A stretch of DNA of 27,159 bases, from the NCBI GenBank assembly GCA_047614125.1, contig JBLHHI010000036.1, positions 1 to 27,159 on the forward strand, written 5' to 3'. The notes beneath the pieces were generated by a model. The model had not been told where the DNA came from. It saw only the letters and a list, made by a program, of their open reading frames with translations, and made no database searches. The translations under genes were made by a program, and so were the position numbers. The stretch comes from JBLHHI01 sp047614125. GTDB taxonomy: Bacteria; Bacteroidota; Bacteroidia; NS11-12g; UBA9320. Position 1 is the stretch's first letter, and each line of letters begins with the position of its first letter. Positions 15,089 to 22,626 of this stretch are shown here, in pieces.

Positions 15089-15397
15089 TTACACTTTAAT
15101 TTCTACGTCAACGCCACTAGGTAACTCCAACTTCATTAAGGCATCTACGGTTTTAGATGTAGAGCTATAAATGTCGAGCAATCGCTTATACGAACACAAT
15201 TGAAATTGTTCTCTCGCTTTTTTGTTAACGTGAGGAGATTTCAGCACAGTATAAATCTTCTTTTGCGTTGGCAATGGAATTGGACCATTAACCACAGCAC
15301 CGGTTACCTTAACCGAACGCACAATTTTTTCTGCCGATTTATCGAGCAAGTTGTGGTCGTAAGACTTAAGCTTAATTCTAATTTTTTGATTAACCAT
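15089..15397 (-). CDS. rpsJ: 30S ribosomal protein S10
   Basis: S10 belongs to the 30S head and also acts as NusE in antitermination complexes. The 102-aa protein has standard features: IRIKLKSYDHNLLDKSAEKI, GPIPLPTQKKIYTVLKSPHV and the C-terminal half EQFQLCSYKRLLDIYSSTSK. It lies only 3 nt after fusA, so the str and S10 operons are fused here with no tuf gene in between and no spacer for a separate S10 leader. Confidence 0.98.
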   Translation of the reverse strand: MVNQKIRIKLKSYDHNLLDKSAEKIVRSVKVTGAVVNGPIPLPTQKKIYTVLKSPHVNKKAREQFQLCSYKRLLDIYSSTSKTVDALMKLELPSGVDVEIKV

Positions 15398-15400
15398 TGT

Positions 15401-17506
15401 TTATGCTTTTGCTGTATTCCCTTTAAGTTTTGCTAATATATCATCTGCTATGCCTCTTGGCACTTCTGCAAAATGATTAAACTCCATTGTTGATGTTGCT
15501 CTACCAGACGACATAGTTCTCAATTGAGTTACATAGCCAAACATTTCTGATAATGGAACAGTACACTTAATTACTTGAGCTCCTGCTTTTTCATCAACAC
15601 CGGCCAACTGACCACGACGTCTGTTTAAGTCGCCCATGATGTCTCCCATGTAATCTTCTGGTGTAACCACTTCCATTTTCATGATTGGCTCCAACAATAC
15701 TGGGTTTGCTTTTTTACAAGCTTCGCGGAAGGCAGATTTACCCGCCACCTCAAACGAAAGCTGATCCGAATCGACGGCGTGAAACGATCCGTCAAACAAG
15801 CGAACTTTTAAGTTTTCAACTTGATATCCGGCAAGTACCCCATTTTTCATGGCTTCTTTAAATCCTTTCTCTACCGATGGTATGTATTCACGTGGAATCG
15901 ATCCACCTGATATTTCATTTACAAATTGAAGTCCTGTTTGACCTTCGTCAACCGGTCCAATCTCTACAGAAATATCAGCAAATTTACCTCGACCACCCGT
16001 TTGTTTCTTATAGGTTTCTCTATGAGTAACTGCAGTGGTAATGGTTTCTTTATAATTTACTTGTGGTGCACCTTGATTGGCTTCCACCTTAAATTCTCTT
16101 CTTAATCGATCGATGATGATTTCGAGGTGAAGCTCTCCCATACCCGAAATAACCGTTTGGCCCGTTTCGTCGTCGGTTGCAACCTTAAATGTTGGATCTT
16201 CTTCGGCCAATTTAGCCAAAGCCATGCCAAGTTTATCAATGTCAACCTGTGTTTTAGGTTCAATCGCCACTCCAATTACTGGATCTGGAAAATCCATTGA
16301 TTCTAACACAATTGGGTGTGATTCAGCACATAAGGTATCTCCAGTTCGGATGTCCTTAAATCCTACTAAAGCTCCAATATCACCCGCCGGCAACGAATCA
16401 ATTTGATTCTGCTTGTTGGCGTGCATTTGGAAGATGCGAGAAATACGCTCCTTCTTGCCCGTTCTCGTATTTAACACGTACGATCCTGATTCTAATTTAC
16501 CCGAGTACGCTCGAGCAAAGCACAATCTACCTACGTAAGGATCTGTTGCAATTTTAAACGCCAAGGAAGCAAAAGGTTCATCAACCGAAGGCTTACGACT
16601 CGTAGGCTCATCTGTTTTTGGGTTGATTCCGTGAATAGCTTCTTGATCCATTGGAGATGGAAGAATTTCCATTACCATATCCAACATTGCCTGTACTCCT
16701 TTATTTTTAAAAGCAGAACCGCACATCATTGGAACAATTTTCATTGCAATCGTAGCTTCTCTTAATGCATCTAGAATTTCTCGTTCGCTGATCGACTTAG
16801 GATCTTCGAAGAACTTCTCCATCAATGAATCATCAAAATCGGCTACAGCTTCCAACAAGTATTCACGATACTCTAAGGCTTCTTCCATCATGTCTTCTGG
16901 AATAGGAACCTCGCTAAAGGTCATGCCCATGTCGTCTTCGTTCCAAACGATGCCTTTAAAGTTGATTAAATCAACAACACCTTTAAACTTATCTTCAGCA
17001 CCAATTGGCAACTGCAATGGAACCGCTACAGAACCCAACATCTCTTTCACTTGTTTACACACGTTTAAGAAATCGGCACCTTGACGATCCATTTTATTTA
17101 CGAATCCCAATCGAGATACGTTGTAGTTATTGGCAAGTCTCCAGTTTGTTTCGGATTGTGGCTCAACACCATCCACCGCACTAAACAAGAAAACCAATCC
17201 ATCCAATACACGAAGTGATCTATTTACTTCTACCGTAAAGTCAACGTGACCCGGTGTATCAATAATGTTTACGTGATATTGTTGATCTCGGTAATTCCAG
17301 AATACAGTGGTAGCAGCAGAAGTAATGGTAATACCTCTTTCCTGCTCTTGCTCCATCCAATCCATTGTAGCTGCACCATCGTGAACCTCACCAATTTTAT
17401 GAGATGCCCCAGCGTAATAAAGAATACGCTCGGTTGTGGTGGTTTTTCCCGCGTCGATGTGAGCGGCGATACCGATGTTACGTGTATATCTTAAATCTCT
17501 TGACAT
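15401..17506 (-). CDS. fusA: Translation elongation factor G
   Basis: EF-G is the GTPase that drives ribosomal translocation and, with RRF, ribosome recycling. The 701-aa protein is full length. GTP-binding motifs are clear: AHIDAGKTT (15-23), switch-II DTPGH (83-87) and NKMD (137-140). The switch-I region contains MEQEQERGITITSAATTVFW. The C-terminal domains IV-V include GGSIPREYIPSVEKGFKEAM and the RGQ-type end region MGDLNRRRGQLAGVDEKAGA. It is on a single intact frame between rpsG (3 nt) and rpsJ (3 nt). Some Bacteroidota have second EF-G copies dedicated to recycling; the location next to rpsG marks this as the main fusA. Confidence 0.98.
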   Translation of the reverse strand: MSRDLRYTRNIGIAAHIDAGKTTTTERILYYAGASHKIGEVHDGAATMDWMEQEQERGITITSAATTVFWNYRDQQYHVNIIDTPGHVDFTVEVNRSLRVLDGLVFLFSAVDGVEPQSETNWRLANNYNVSRLGFVNKMDRQGADFLNVCKQVKEMLGSVAVPLQLPIGAEDKFKGVVDLINFKGIVWNEDDMGMTFSEVPIPEDMMEEALEYREYLLEAVADFDDSLMEKFFEDPKSISEREILDALREATIAMKIVPMMCGSAFKNKGVQAMLDMVMEILPSPMDQEAIHGINPKTDEPTSRKPSVDEPFASLAFKIATDPYVGRLCFARAYSGKLESGSYVLNTRTGKKERISRIFQMHANKQNQIDSLPAGDIGALVGFKDIRTGDTLCAESHPIVLESMDFPDPVIGVAIEPKTQVDIDKLGMALAKLAEEDPTFKVATDDETGQTVISGMGELHLEIIIDRLRREFKVEANQGAPQVNYKETITTAVTHRETYKKQTGGRGKFADISVEIGPVDEGQTGLQFVNEISGGSIPREYIPSVEKGFKEAMKNGVLAGYQVENLKVRLFDGSFHAVDSDQLSFEVAGKSAFREACKKANPVLLEPIMKMEVVTPEDYMGDIMGDLNRRRGQLAGVDEKAGAQVIKCTVPLSEMFGYVTQLRTMSSGRATSTMEFNHFAEVPRGIADDILAKLKGNTAKA

Positions 17507-17509
17507 TGT

Positions 17510-17986
17510 TTACTTAACTCTAAAGTGCGAGAATGCTTTATTCGCTTCCGCCATTTTATGGATGTCTTCTTTCTTCTTTACAGAAGCTCCCTCATTTCTG
17601 GATGCTGCCAAGACTTCATTTGCCAATCGCTCGGCCATTGATTTCTCGTTGCGATTTCGCGCATATTTTATCATCCACTTCATCCCCAAAGCTATTTTGC
17701 GTTCAGGATGAACTTCTATTGGAATTTGAAAAGTAGAACCACCTACTCTTCTTGCCTTTACTTCTACAGCAGGCATTACGTTATTTAATGCAGAACGGAA
17801 TATTTCGATCCCTACGTCACCTTCGGATGACTTCTTTTCTACAATATCAATGGCGTCGTAAAATATTTTACGGGCAATTTCTTTTTTGCCTTGCCACATC
17901 ATGTTATTTATGAATCGCGTAACTGTGGTGTCGTTGAATCTAGGATCCGGCAACAGGGCGCGTTTTTTTGCAGTCGACTTTCTCAT
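17510..17986 (-). CDS. rpsG: 30S ribosomal protein S7
   Basis: S7 nucleates the 3' domain of 16S rRNA and lies near the E site. In E. coli it represses the str operon. The 158-aa protein begins MRKSTAKKRALLPDPRFNDT and contains VTRFINNMMWQGKKEIARKI, the beta-hairpin region KARRVGGSTFQIPIEVHPER and SMAERLANEVLAASRNEGAS. It lies 2 nt after rpsL and 3 nt before fusA. Confidence 0.98.
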   Translation of the reverse strand: MRKSTAKKRALLPDPRFNDTTVTRFINNMMWQGKKEIARKIFYDAIDIVEKKSSEGDVGIEIFRSALNNVMPAVEVKARRVGGSTFQIPIEVHPERKIALGMKWMIKYARNRNEKSMAERLANEVLAASRNEGASVKKKEDIHKMAEANKAFSHFRVK

Positions 17987-17988
17987 TA

Positions 17989-18363
17989 CTACTTCTTAGG
18001 TCTCTTTGTTCCGTACTTACTTCTACGTTGAGTTCTTCCATTTACTCCGGCAGTATCCAATGCTCCACGAACAATGTGGTATCGAACTCCTGGTAAATCT
18101 TTCACCCTACCTCCTCGTACTAACACAATACTGTGCTCTTGAAGGTTATGACCCTCTCCCGGAATATAGGCATTCACCTCTTTTCCATTGGTTAAACGAA
18201 CCCGCGCAACCTTACGCATTGCTGAGTTTGGCTTCTTTGGGGTAGTGGTATACACACGTGTGCATACTCCTCGACGTTGGGGGCATGAATCTAAAGCTGG
18301 CGACTTACTTTTTACGTTGTTAGTCAACCGACCGTTTCTCACTAATTGCTGTATGGTAGGCAT
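17989..18363 (-). CDS. rpsL: 30S ribosomal protein S12
   Basis: S12 is at the decoding centre and controls accuracy. The 124-aa protein begins MPTIQQLVRNGR. An in-frame ATG upstream at 18474 would add 37 residues and would place the predicted promoter inside the gene, so 18363 is chosen. It has TPKKPNSAMRKVARV at 41-55 and VKDLPGVRYH at 87-96. Lys43 and Lys88, the usual streptomycin-resistance positions, are unmutated. D89 is the likely RimO methylthiolation site. First gene of the 32-gene run, with its promoter at 18396-18426. The stop is TAG. Confidence 0.97.
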   Translation of the reverse strand: MPTIQQLVRNGRLTNNVKSKSPALDSCPQRRGVCTRVYTTTPKKPNSAMRKVARVRLTNGKEVNAYIPGEGHNLQEHSIVLVRGGRVKDLPGVRYHIVRGALDTAGVNGRTQRRSKYGTKRPKK

Positions 18364-18395
18364 ATAAAATACTTTCCGCGTTTTTAAAAGGTCTG

Positions 18396-18426
18396 CAAAG
18401 GTAGTTTTTTGGTACATAATTGCAAA
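18396..18426 (-). promoter_or_regulatory. Main promoter of the ribosomal run (rpsL promoter)
   Basis: The minus strand reads TTTG (18426-18423), exactly 19 nt, then TACCTTTG (18403-18396). This is a full match to the Bacteroidota primary-sigma pattern TTTG-N19-TAnnTTTG. Transcription should start around 18390, giving a leader of about 25-30 nt before the rpsL ATG. Such a short leader leaves little room for a structured autoregulatory element. Confidence 0.8.
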
Positions 18427-18474
18427 CGAGACTTGAATAATTTTCAACAAAGTTTTTGATTCCAATTTCACCAA

Positions 18475-18644
18475 GGCAATTGGCGCTCACTTAAACCCGA
18501 TTTACTTGGATTTTACCGTTACAATTTGAGTTATCCACGAATTCAAAATTTTCATTTTTTAGAACCATTTGATCCACAAATTTCTACTCAAAGAAAATAT
18601 ATAGAAACGCATCGATGCAAGAATGGATGCAATGGAGTGAACAC
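18475..18644. other. AT-rich spacer upstream of rpsL, no gene seen
   Basis: No coding frame of interest is seen. A perfect 10-bp palindrome GCATCGATGC lies at 18609-18618. Next to it is a short direct repeat, AATGGA-TGC-AATGGA, around 18623-18637. Two DnaA-box-like 9-mers occur at 18531-18539 and 18570-18578, each with one mismatch. None of these is strong enough for a functional call. Confidence 0.4.
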
Positions 18645-19597
18645 CTAAAATTTCGGACAACATTGTTTTTCCCGGTTAAATAAATCAATTAAGCCTCCGT
18701 CTGGATTTGTGGTTTTTGAACCAAGGCTATCAGAAAAGGATATTTGCACAAAGGAATAATTGTCGTTTTGATTTGGGTTTCCTCATTTGCCCATCACCAT
18801 TATTCAATTGGTTGGATCGGTCGCATAACGCAGCCGCAACATCACCTTTGTTCGCCCTAATTATTTCTGGGTCTGCGTAGGCTCCGCTTACATCGATGTA
18901 ATCTGTAAATGTTTTTCTAAAGTGCAGTTCCAAACACAAAAAACTACTGGTTCCGATGTTTTTTCGAAATCCAAGTCCAGCCGACAAACTGTAGGATGTC
19001 TTCGAATATGGATCTACTCCCGAAATAATACCCTGTCCCTCCTTAGATAACGGTTGAAGTTTATGCCACGCTCCTTCCTAAAGTGCTTTATAACCTGAGT
19101 TCGATTCATATTTTGAATTCAGGTTATTATATTCGGCCATTGGGTTAAATTGAAAGATCCCAAATCCAGCAAAAGCATAAAATTCTGTGGTGGCCGTTTT
19201 ATTACGTCCATACTTAGACAAGCTGATTCCAACAACTTCAAGACCTATTGCAATTTCTTAAATTTCTGCTCTTTCTGTTTTTTTCTTCGCTGTATGCATC
19301 GTTTCCATGAACGGTGGACAAACCAAGATCAAATCGAAGTGCTAACTTATTGGTGAGGTTTCGTTTAAAGCCGGCAGACAAACATTTTCCGATACTTCGA
19401 GTGTCAAAATCTAAAAATGCATCCTTGCGAGACCCGCTACCGCCCCCTAAGTCTCCAAAAAAAAAGCAAAAACCTGTTCCTATTTCAACTTCAACAGCAC
19501 TGCGTTTGTAAAGATCAATCTGAGAGTATGCCTGATTTGTGGGGAAAATAATGGCAAGAATTACAAGCCACAAAGTAGAGCTTAATACTTTTTTCAT
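18645..19597 (-). pseudogene. Decayed outer-membrane beta-barrel gene
   Basis: Reading the minus strand through three frames rebuilds one protein of about 315 residues. Segment 1 (19597 to about 19260) has a signal peptide (MKKVLSSTLWLVILAIIF, then a QAYSQ-like cleavage area), then GTGFCFFFGDLGGGSGSRKD and VHGNDAYSEEKN. After a frameshift near 19260, segment 2 runs EIAIGLEVVGISLSKYGRNK, FYAFAGFGIFQFNP, a TAG stop at 19080-19078, GAWHKLQPLSKEGQG, SYSLSAGLGFRKNIGT and LHFRKTFTDYIDVSGAYADP. After a second frameshift near 18783, segment 3 gives GNPNQNDNYSFVQISFSDSL and ends at 18645. The FFGDLGG, RKTFTDYID and NDNYSFVQ landmarks fit the Bacteroidota barrel group that includes PorG-like / DUF6089 proteins (from memory, not searched). 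Three lesions in 950 bp, with none elsewhere in the window, argue for true decay. Confidence 0.85.
19090..19127. repeat. 13-bp inverted repeat within the pseudogene
   Basis: Arms 19090-19102 and 19115-19127 pair at 12 of 13 positions (the other is G-T) around a 12-nt loop. It lies about ten bases upstream, in reading direction, of the in-frame TAG at 19080-19078, in what should be a variable loop of the barrel. The sequence shares an exact 15-mer and further similarity with the hairpin at 81-117, so it may be an inserted palindromic element. Confidence 0.45.
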
Positions 19598-19701
19598 CCG
19601 TATTCTGCTAAGTAGTTGTAGTGCAATAAGGCACCATTAAACGATTATTTTCATACAAGAGTGTGCAATGCAAATATTGCTCCTACAAGTAAACGAAAGA
19701 G

Positions 19702-19738
19702 ATAAGTGTCATTTTTTAAGAATAAGTGACCTTTTTTA
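19702..19738. repeat. Tandem 17-bp near-duplicate at the end of pdhB
   Basis: Positions 19702-19718 and 19722-19738 match at 15 of 17 bases with a period of 20. The second copy is the last codons of pdhB (KKVTYS region). The first contains the stop codon and following spacer. It looks like a small slippage-type duplication that may have moved the stop; no function is inferred. Confidence 0.4.
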
Positions 19739-20693
19739 CCGCTTCGGCTATTCTCGCCACGTTTGGCAAGTAGGCATCCACCAAAGTAGGCGCATACGGA
19801 AGTGGTACATCTCTGCTGGTTACACGTTGGATGGGAGCATCCAGATAGTCGAATGCGTGCTTTTGAACCATGTACGTGATCTCGGAAGAAATGGATGCCA
19901 ACGGCCAAGCCTCTTCTACAATAACCAAACGATTGGTCTTTTTAACGCTTTCGATTACGGTATCCGTGTCAAGAGGTCGAACGGTTCGCATGTCAATGAT
20001 TTCGGCCGAAATACCCGCTTCCTTCAATACTACATTTGCGTCTTCTAACACGTGCATCATCTTCCCAAAACTCACTATAGTAACATCGGTGCCCTCTTGA
20101 ACAACATTGGCAACACCAATTGGTAAGGTGTATTCCTCTTCAGGTACTTCCCATTTCAAACCATACATCTGCTCACTTTCCATAAAAATTACAGGATCGT
20201 TATCGCGGATGGCCGATTTCAATAATCCTTTGGCATCATATGGATTAGAAGGAACTACAACTTTCAATCCTGGGGTATTTGCATACCAATTCTCGAAGTT
20301 TTGAGAGTGCTGGGCACCCAATTGACCTGCACTGCCCGTTGGGCCTCTAAAAACAATGGGACAGGTAAACTGGCCACCGCTCATCGAATTTATTTTGGCC
20401 GCTGCATTTATTACTTGATCAATGGCAACCAGCGAAAAGTTAAAAGTCATAAATTCAACCACAGGGCGTAAACCGCTCATAGCTGCTCCCACTGCAATTC
20501 CGGCAAAACCCAGTTCTGCAATCGGGGTATCAATTACTCGTCGAGCTCCAAATTCATCAAGCATTCCTTGACTAACTTTATAGGCTCCATTGTATTCGGC
20601 CACTTCTTCTCCAATTAAAAATACGCTATCATCGGTGCGCATTTCTTCGGTAAGGGCTTCTCGTAAGGCTTCTCTAAATTGGATTGTTCTCAT
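19716..20693 (-). CDS. pdhB: Pyruvate dehydrogenase E1 component, beta subunit
   Basis: With the alpha subunit it forms the thiamine-diphosphate E1 enzyme that decarboxylates pyruvate and acetylates the lipoyl group of E2, feeding acetyl-CoA to the TCA cycle. The 325-aa protein is full length. It begins MRTIQFREALREALTEEM and has DTPIAELGFAGIAVGAAMSG (55-74, with the conserved cofactor Glu60), GPTGSAGQLGAQHSQNFE (117-134, with His129) and IDMRTVRPLDTDTVIESVKK in the transketolase C-terminal domain. Pyruvate specificity over branched-chain 2-oxo acids is inferred from overall resemblance. The gene stands alone, without pdhA or E2 next to it, and has its own predicted promoter at 20710-20741. 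Confidence 0.93.
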   Translation of the reverse strand: MRTIQFREALREALTEEMRTDDSVFLIGEEVAEYNGAYKVSQGMLDEFGARRVIDTPIAELGFAGIAVGAAMSGLRPVVEFMTFNFSLVAIDQVINAAAKINSMSGGQFTCPIVFRGPTGSAGQLGAQHSQNFENWYANTPGLKVVVPSNPYDAKGLLKSAIRDNDPVIFMESEQMYGLKWEVPEEEYTLPIGVANVVQEGTDVTIVSFGKMMHVLEDANVVLKEAGISAEIIDMRTVRPLDTDTVIESVKKTNRLVIVEEAWPLASISSEITYMVQKHAFDYLDAPIQRVTSRDVPLPYAPTLVDAYLPNVARIAEAVKKVTYS

Positions 20694-20709
20694 AATTTTT
20701 TACGGGTGG

Positions 20710-20741
20710 CAAAAATAGGTATTGATATGTATTGAGTCAAA
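20710..20741 (-). promoter_or_regulatory. pdhB promoter
   Basis: The minus strand reads TTTG (20741-20738), a 20-nt spacer and TATTTTTG (20717-20710), a full TAnnTTTG match. Predicted start near 20704 leaves a leader of only about 10 nt before the ATG at 20693. The TTTG is part of a T8 run that follows the stop of the upstream cargo gene. Confidence 0.68.
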
Positions 20742-20764
20742 AAAAATACACGTGCGTCTCTTAC

Positions 20765-22552
20765 CTAGTTTACAATGATGAATCGAGAGTGAGCAATCAA
20801 CCCATCCTGCTCAGCTCTTATAATGTAGGTTGCGGGTAAAAGTGCGCCAAGGTTTATTTTCTCGGATGGTTCCGTTATTTCCATTACCACCTGACCAACA
20901 ATGCTATATACCGTGAGCTTGTCGACAATGAAATTACTTTTGAATGCAGCAATACCTGTTAGAACCGGATTGGGGAATACTCGTATAAATGGTTTTACAT
21001 CGTTGCCTGTTATGAATTGGTGCGCATAGATGGTATCAAAGATGATATCCGAACAATGTGCGTTTTTCTCAAACAGAGATATGATGAAATCCTGAGGACG
21101 GTTAAAAATCACCAAATCCTCCGATAGTCGTGACATATGCACCCCGTTCGACTGGAAATGCACCCAAGTTCGATCAAAAATTGGGTTGTGATTCATATCA
21201 AAAACCCTCCATTCAAAAAAAGAAACGGGCTCATCGCTCTTTGCCTCTATCTTAAAAGATAAACTAGGACTTAATAAAGGACGTATTGTATATTCTATGG
21301 AAGGTTTGGGTTTAACTGTAATGTTTATGGCGCGCTGTACACTTGCAGGAAAAGGACAGGAATTATCCCTTGCCGTAAGTACGAATGAGTGAGGCAGCTC
21401 TGAGACATCGGCTTCGGTAGGGATCCAACAGAATCGGCCGGTTTGATGCCGTGCGCCAGGGTTTAAAATTGTGAAACCCGCACCAGGTATGGCTCTGTTC
21501 CATTTTAGAGACACCGTATCGGGCATTGGTGCTGGCAATGGCGGAGGAGGCACTTTTACTTTATCATCGGTTGTAAACGTTACGCACAACTGCTCTCCAA
21601 CGCAAACACTATGTTCAAATTTACCCAAAATTATGGGCGGAACGTTGGAGCTTGTAATAGAGATCATTCCGAGTTCTATTGTTCGCTTTCCAACCCAGAA
21701 CATGCGATTGTTAAAACTTCTAAATTCGTCAATTTGAACAGCTGTTGATAAGGTGTCTGGCATGGTTGGAGTAAAAATCATTGTTCCACGTTTGGCATCA
21801 AAATAGAAACCAAGTGGCGGGTTTGCCAATGGGTCGGAATACGGATATTCAGCCCCTACGGGTCTATAAACCTGAAAAGGATTATCTTTTGATAAGCCGC
21901 TTACGAATGCAGCTTGTTGATTCAAACCACTTTGAGGAGTTGTCAAAACATACGAAATTGAATCGAATTCTACCGCATCAAACGATCCAATAGAAACATA
22001 TGCTGGTTCATTCCATATAACAAACAACGGCCAGCTGCCATTTTCATAGGCAGAAGCACTATTTTTAAGTGCCCCACAATTTTGAAAACTGTCGGAAACA
22101 TAGATGCCGTTGTTTGATGATTGCTCCAAATTTATCCTGCCACCTCGGCAACACGCTTGAACGTCTATAACCATTACACAACATGCCTTCAAATGGGCGT
22201 ACTCAGCATCGTTTAAATCAATTTTCTTTGAAAAACTAAGTTGATGAAAAATGGAGTCTGGTGCGCATTTCTTTCCTATCATTGTTCTTTGCACCGTAAA
22301 ATTCCGTATGCTTTGATTGGAACCGTTTTCACACCGAATGTTCATTGCAAAGTCTTGCTCGGTAAGTTCACTTTGCGCTTCATTTACAACCACGTCATAC
22401 ATTACGTCAAGCGAGGTTTGCGATGAAAAATGATGATGCACCGCGGCAGAAATAACATCCTGAGCATGGCAAATACCGTAAATAACTACGAAACTCAACA
22501 AGAAGGCAAATCGTATATATTTTACTAAATACCTTCTCATGTATGTGATCAT
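20765..22552 (-). CDS. Secreted T9SS cargo protein, function unknown
   Basis: A 595-aa exported protein. The N-terminus is a basic then hydrophobic signal peptide ending near GICHAQ (about residue 31). An in-frame Met at residue 5 (22540) is an equally good start. Residues about 120-160 hold two CC pairs (KACCVMVIDVQACCRGG). An Ig/cadherin-like module spans about 305-415, with VCVGEQLCVTF, a proline-rich stretch PPPPLPAPMPDTVSLKWNR and TGRFCWIPTEADVSELPHSF. This layout is common in Bacteroidota gliding- or surface-associated proteins. The last ~75 residues (VFPNPVLTG at 525-533, YSIVGQVV, LLPATYIIRAEQDG, RFIIVN) form a T9SS type-A sorting domain, so it should be exported across the outer membrane and anchored or released. 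It lies 74 nt downstream of another T9SS cargo gene. The stop is TAG. No enzyme motif seen. Confidence 0.88.
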   Translation of the reverse strand: MITYMRRYLVKYIRFAFLLSFVVIYGICHAQDVISAAVHHHFSSQTSLDVMYDVVVNEAQSELTEQDFAMNIRCENGSNQSIRNFTVQRTMIGKKCAPDSIFHQLSFSKKIDLNDAEYAHLKACCVMVIDVQACCRGGRINLEQSSNNGIYVSDSFQNCGALKNSASAYENGSWPLFVIWNEPAYVSIGSFDAVEFDSISYVLTTPQSGLNQQAAFVSGLSKDNPFQVYRPVGAEYPYSDPLANPPLGFYFDAKRGTMIFTPTMPDTLSTAVQIDEFRSFNNRMFWVGKRTIELGMISITSSNVPPIILGKFEHSVCVGEQLCVTFTTDDKVKVPPPPLPAPMPDTVSLKWNRAIPGAGFTILNPGARHQTGRFCWIPTEADVSELPHSFVLTARDNSCPFPASVQRAINITVKPKPSIEYTIRPLLSPSLSFKIEAKSDEPVSFFEWRVFDMNHNPIFDRTWVHFQSNGVHMSRLSEDLVIFNRPQDFIISLFEKNAHCSDIIFDTIYAHQFITGNDVKPFIRVFPNPVLTGIAAFKSNFIVDKLTVYSIVGQVVMEITEPSEKINLGALLPATYIIRAEQDGLIAHSRFIIVN

Positions 22553-22570
22553 TTATTTTGTTTTATTTGA

Positions 22571-22586
22571 TTGGATCTAAATCCAA
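22571..22586. repeat. Perfect inverted repeat between the two cargo genes
   Basis: TTGGAT-CTAA-ATCCAA is a 6-bp perfect stem with a 4-nt loop in the 74-bp spacer, 19-34 nt before the ATG of the downstream cargo gene. No T-run follows it on the minus strand, so it could be an operator or mRNA hairpin rather than an intrinsic terminator. Confidence 0.4.
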
Positions 22587-22626
22587 CGTTTAAAATTCAA
22601 AAGGTCAAACATCCTCAATTCACTAG

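Noticed and set aside
18364..18474. Longer rpsL start giving a 161-aa protein
   Set aside because: The extra 37 residues are not S12-like, and the region contains the best promoter in the window.
18531..18578. Two DnaA-box-like 9-mers (TTATCCACG and TGATCCACA) in an AT-rich spacer
   Set aside because: Each has a mismatch; several one-mismatch hits are expected by chance in 27 kb, and there is no dnaA, dnaN or box cluster nearby.
19078..19080. In-frame TAG in the barrel gene as recoding or programmed read-through
   Set aside because: The gene also has two frameshifts, and other genes here (rpsL, rpsE, the 595-aa cargo) use TAG as an ordinary stop.
20745..20764. CACGTG-containing palindrome plus T8 run as a terminator of the 595-aa cargo gene
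   Set aside because: The stem is too short to be a convincing hairpin and the T-run overlaps the -33 element of pdhB.
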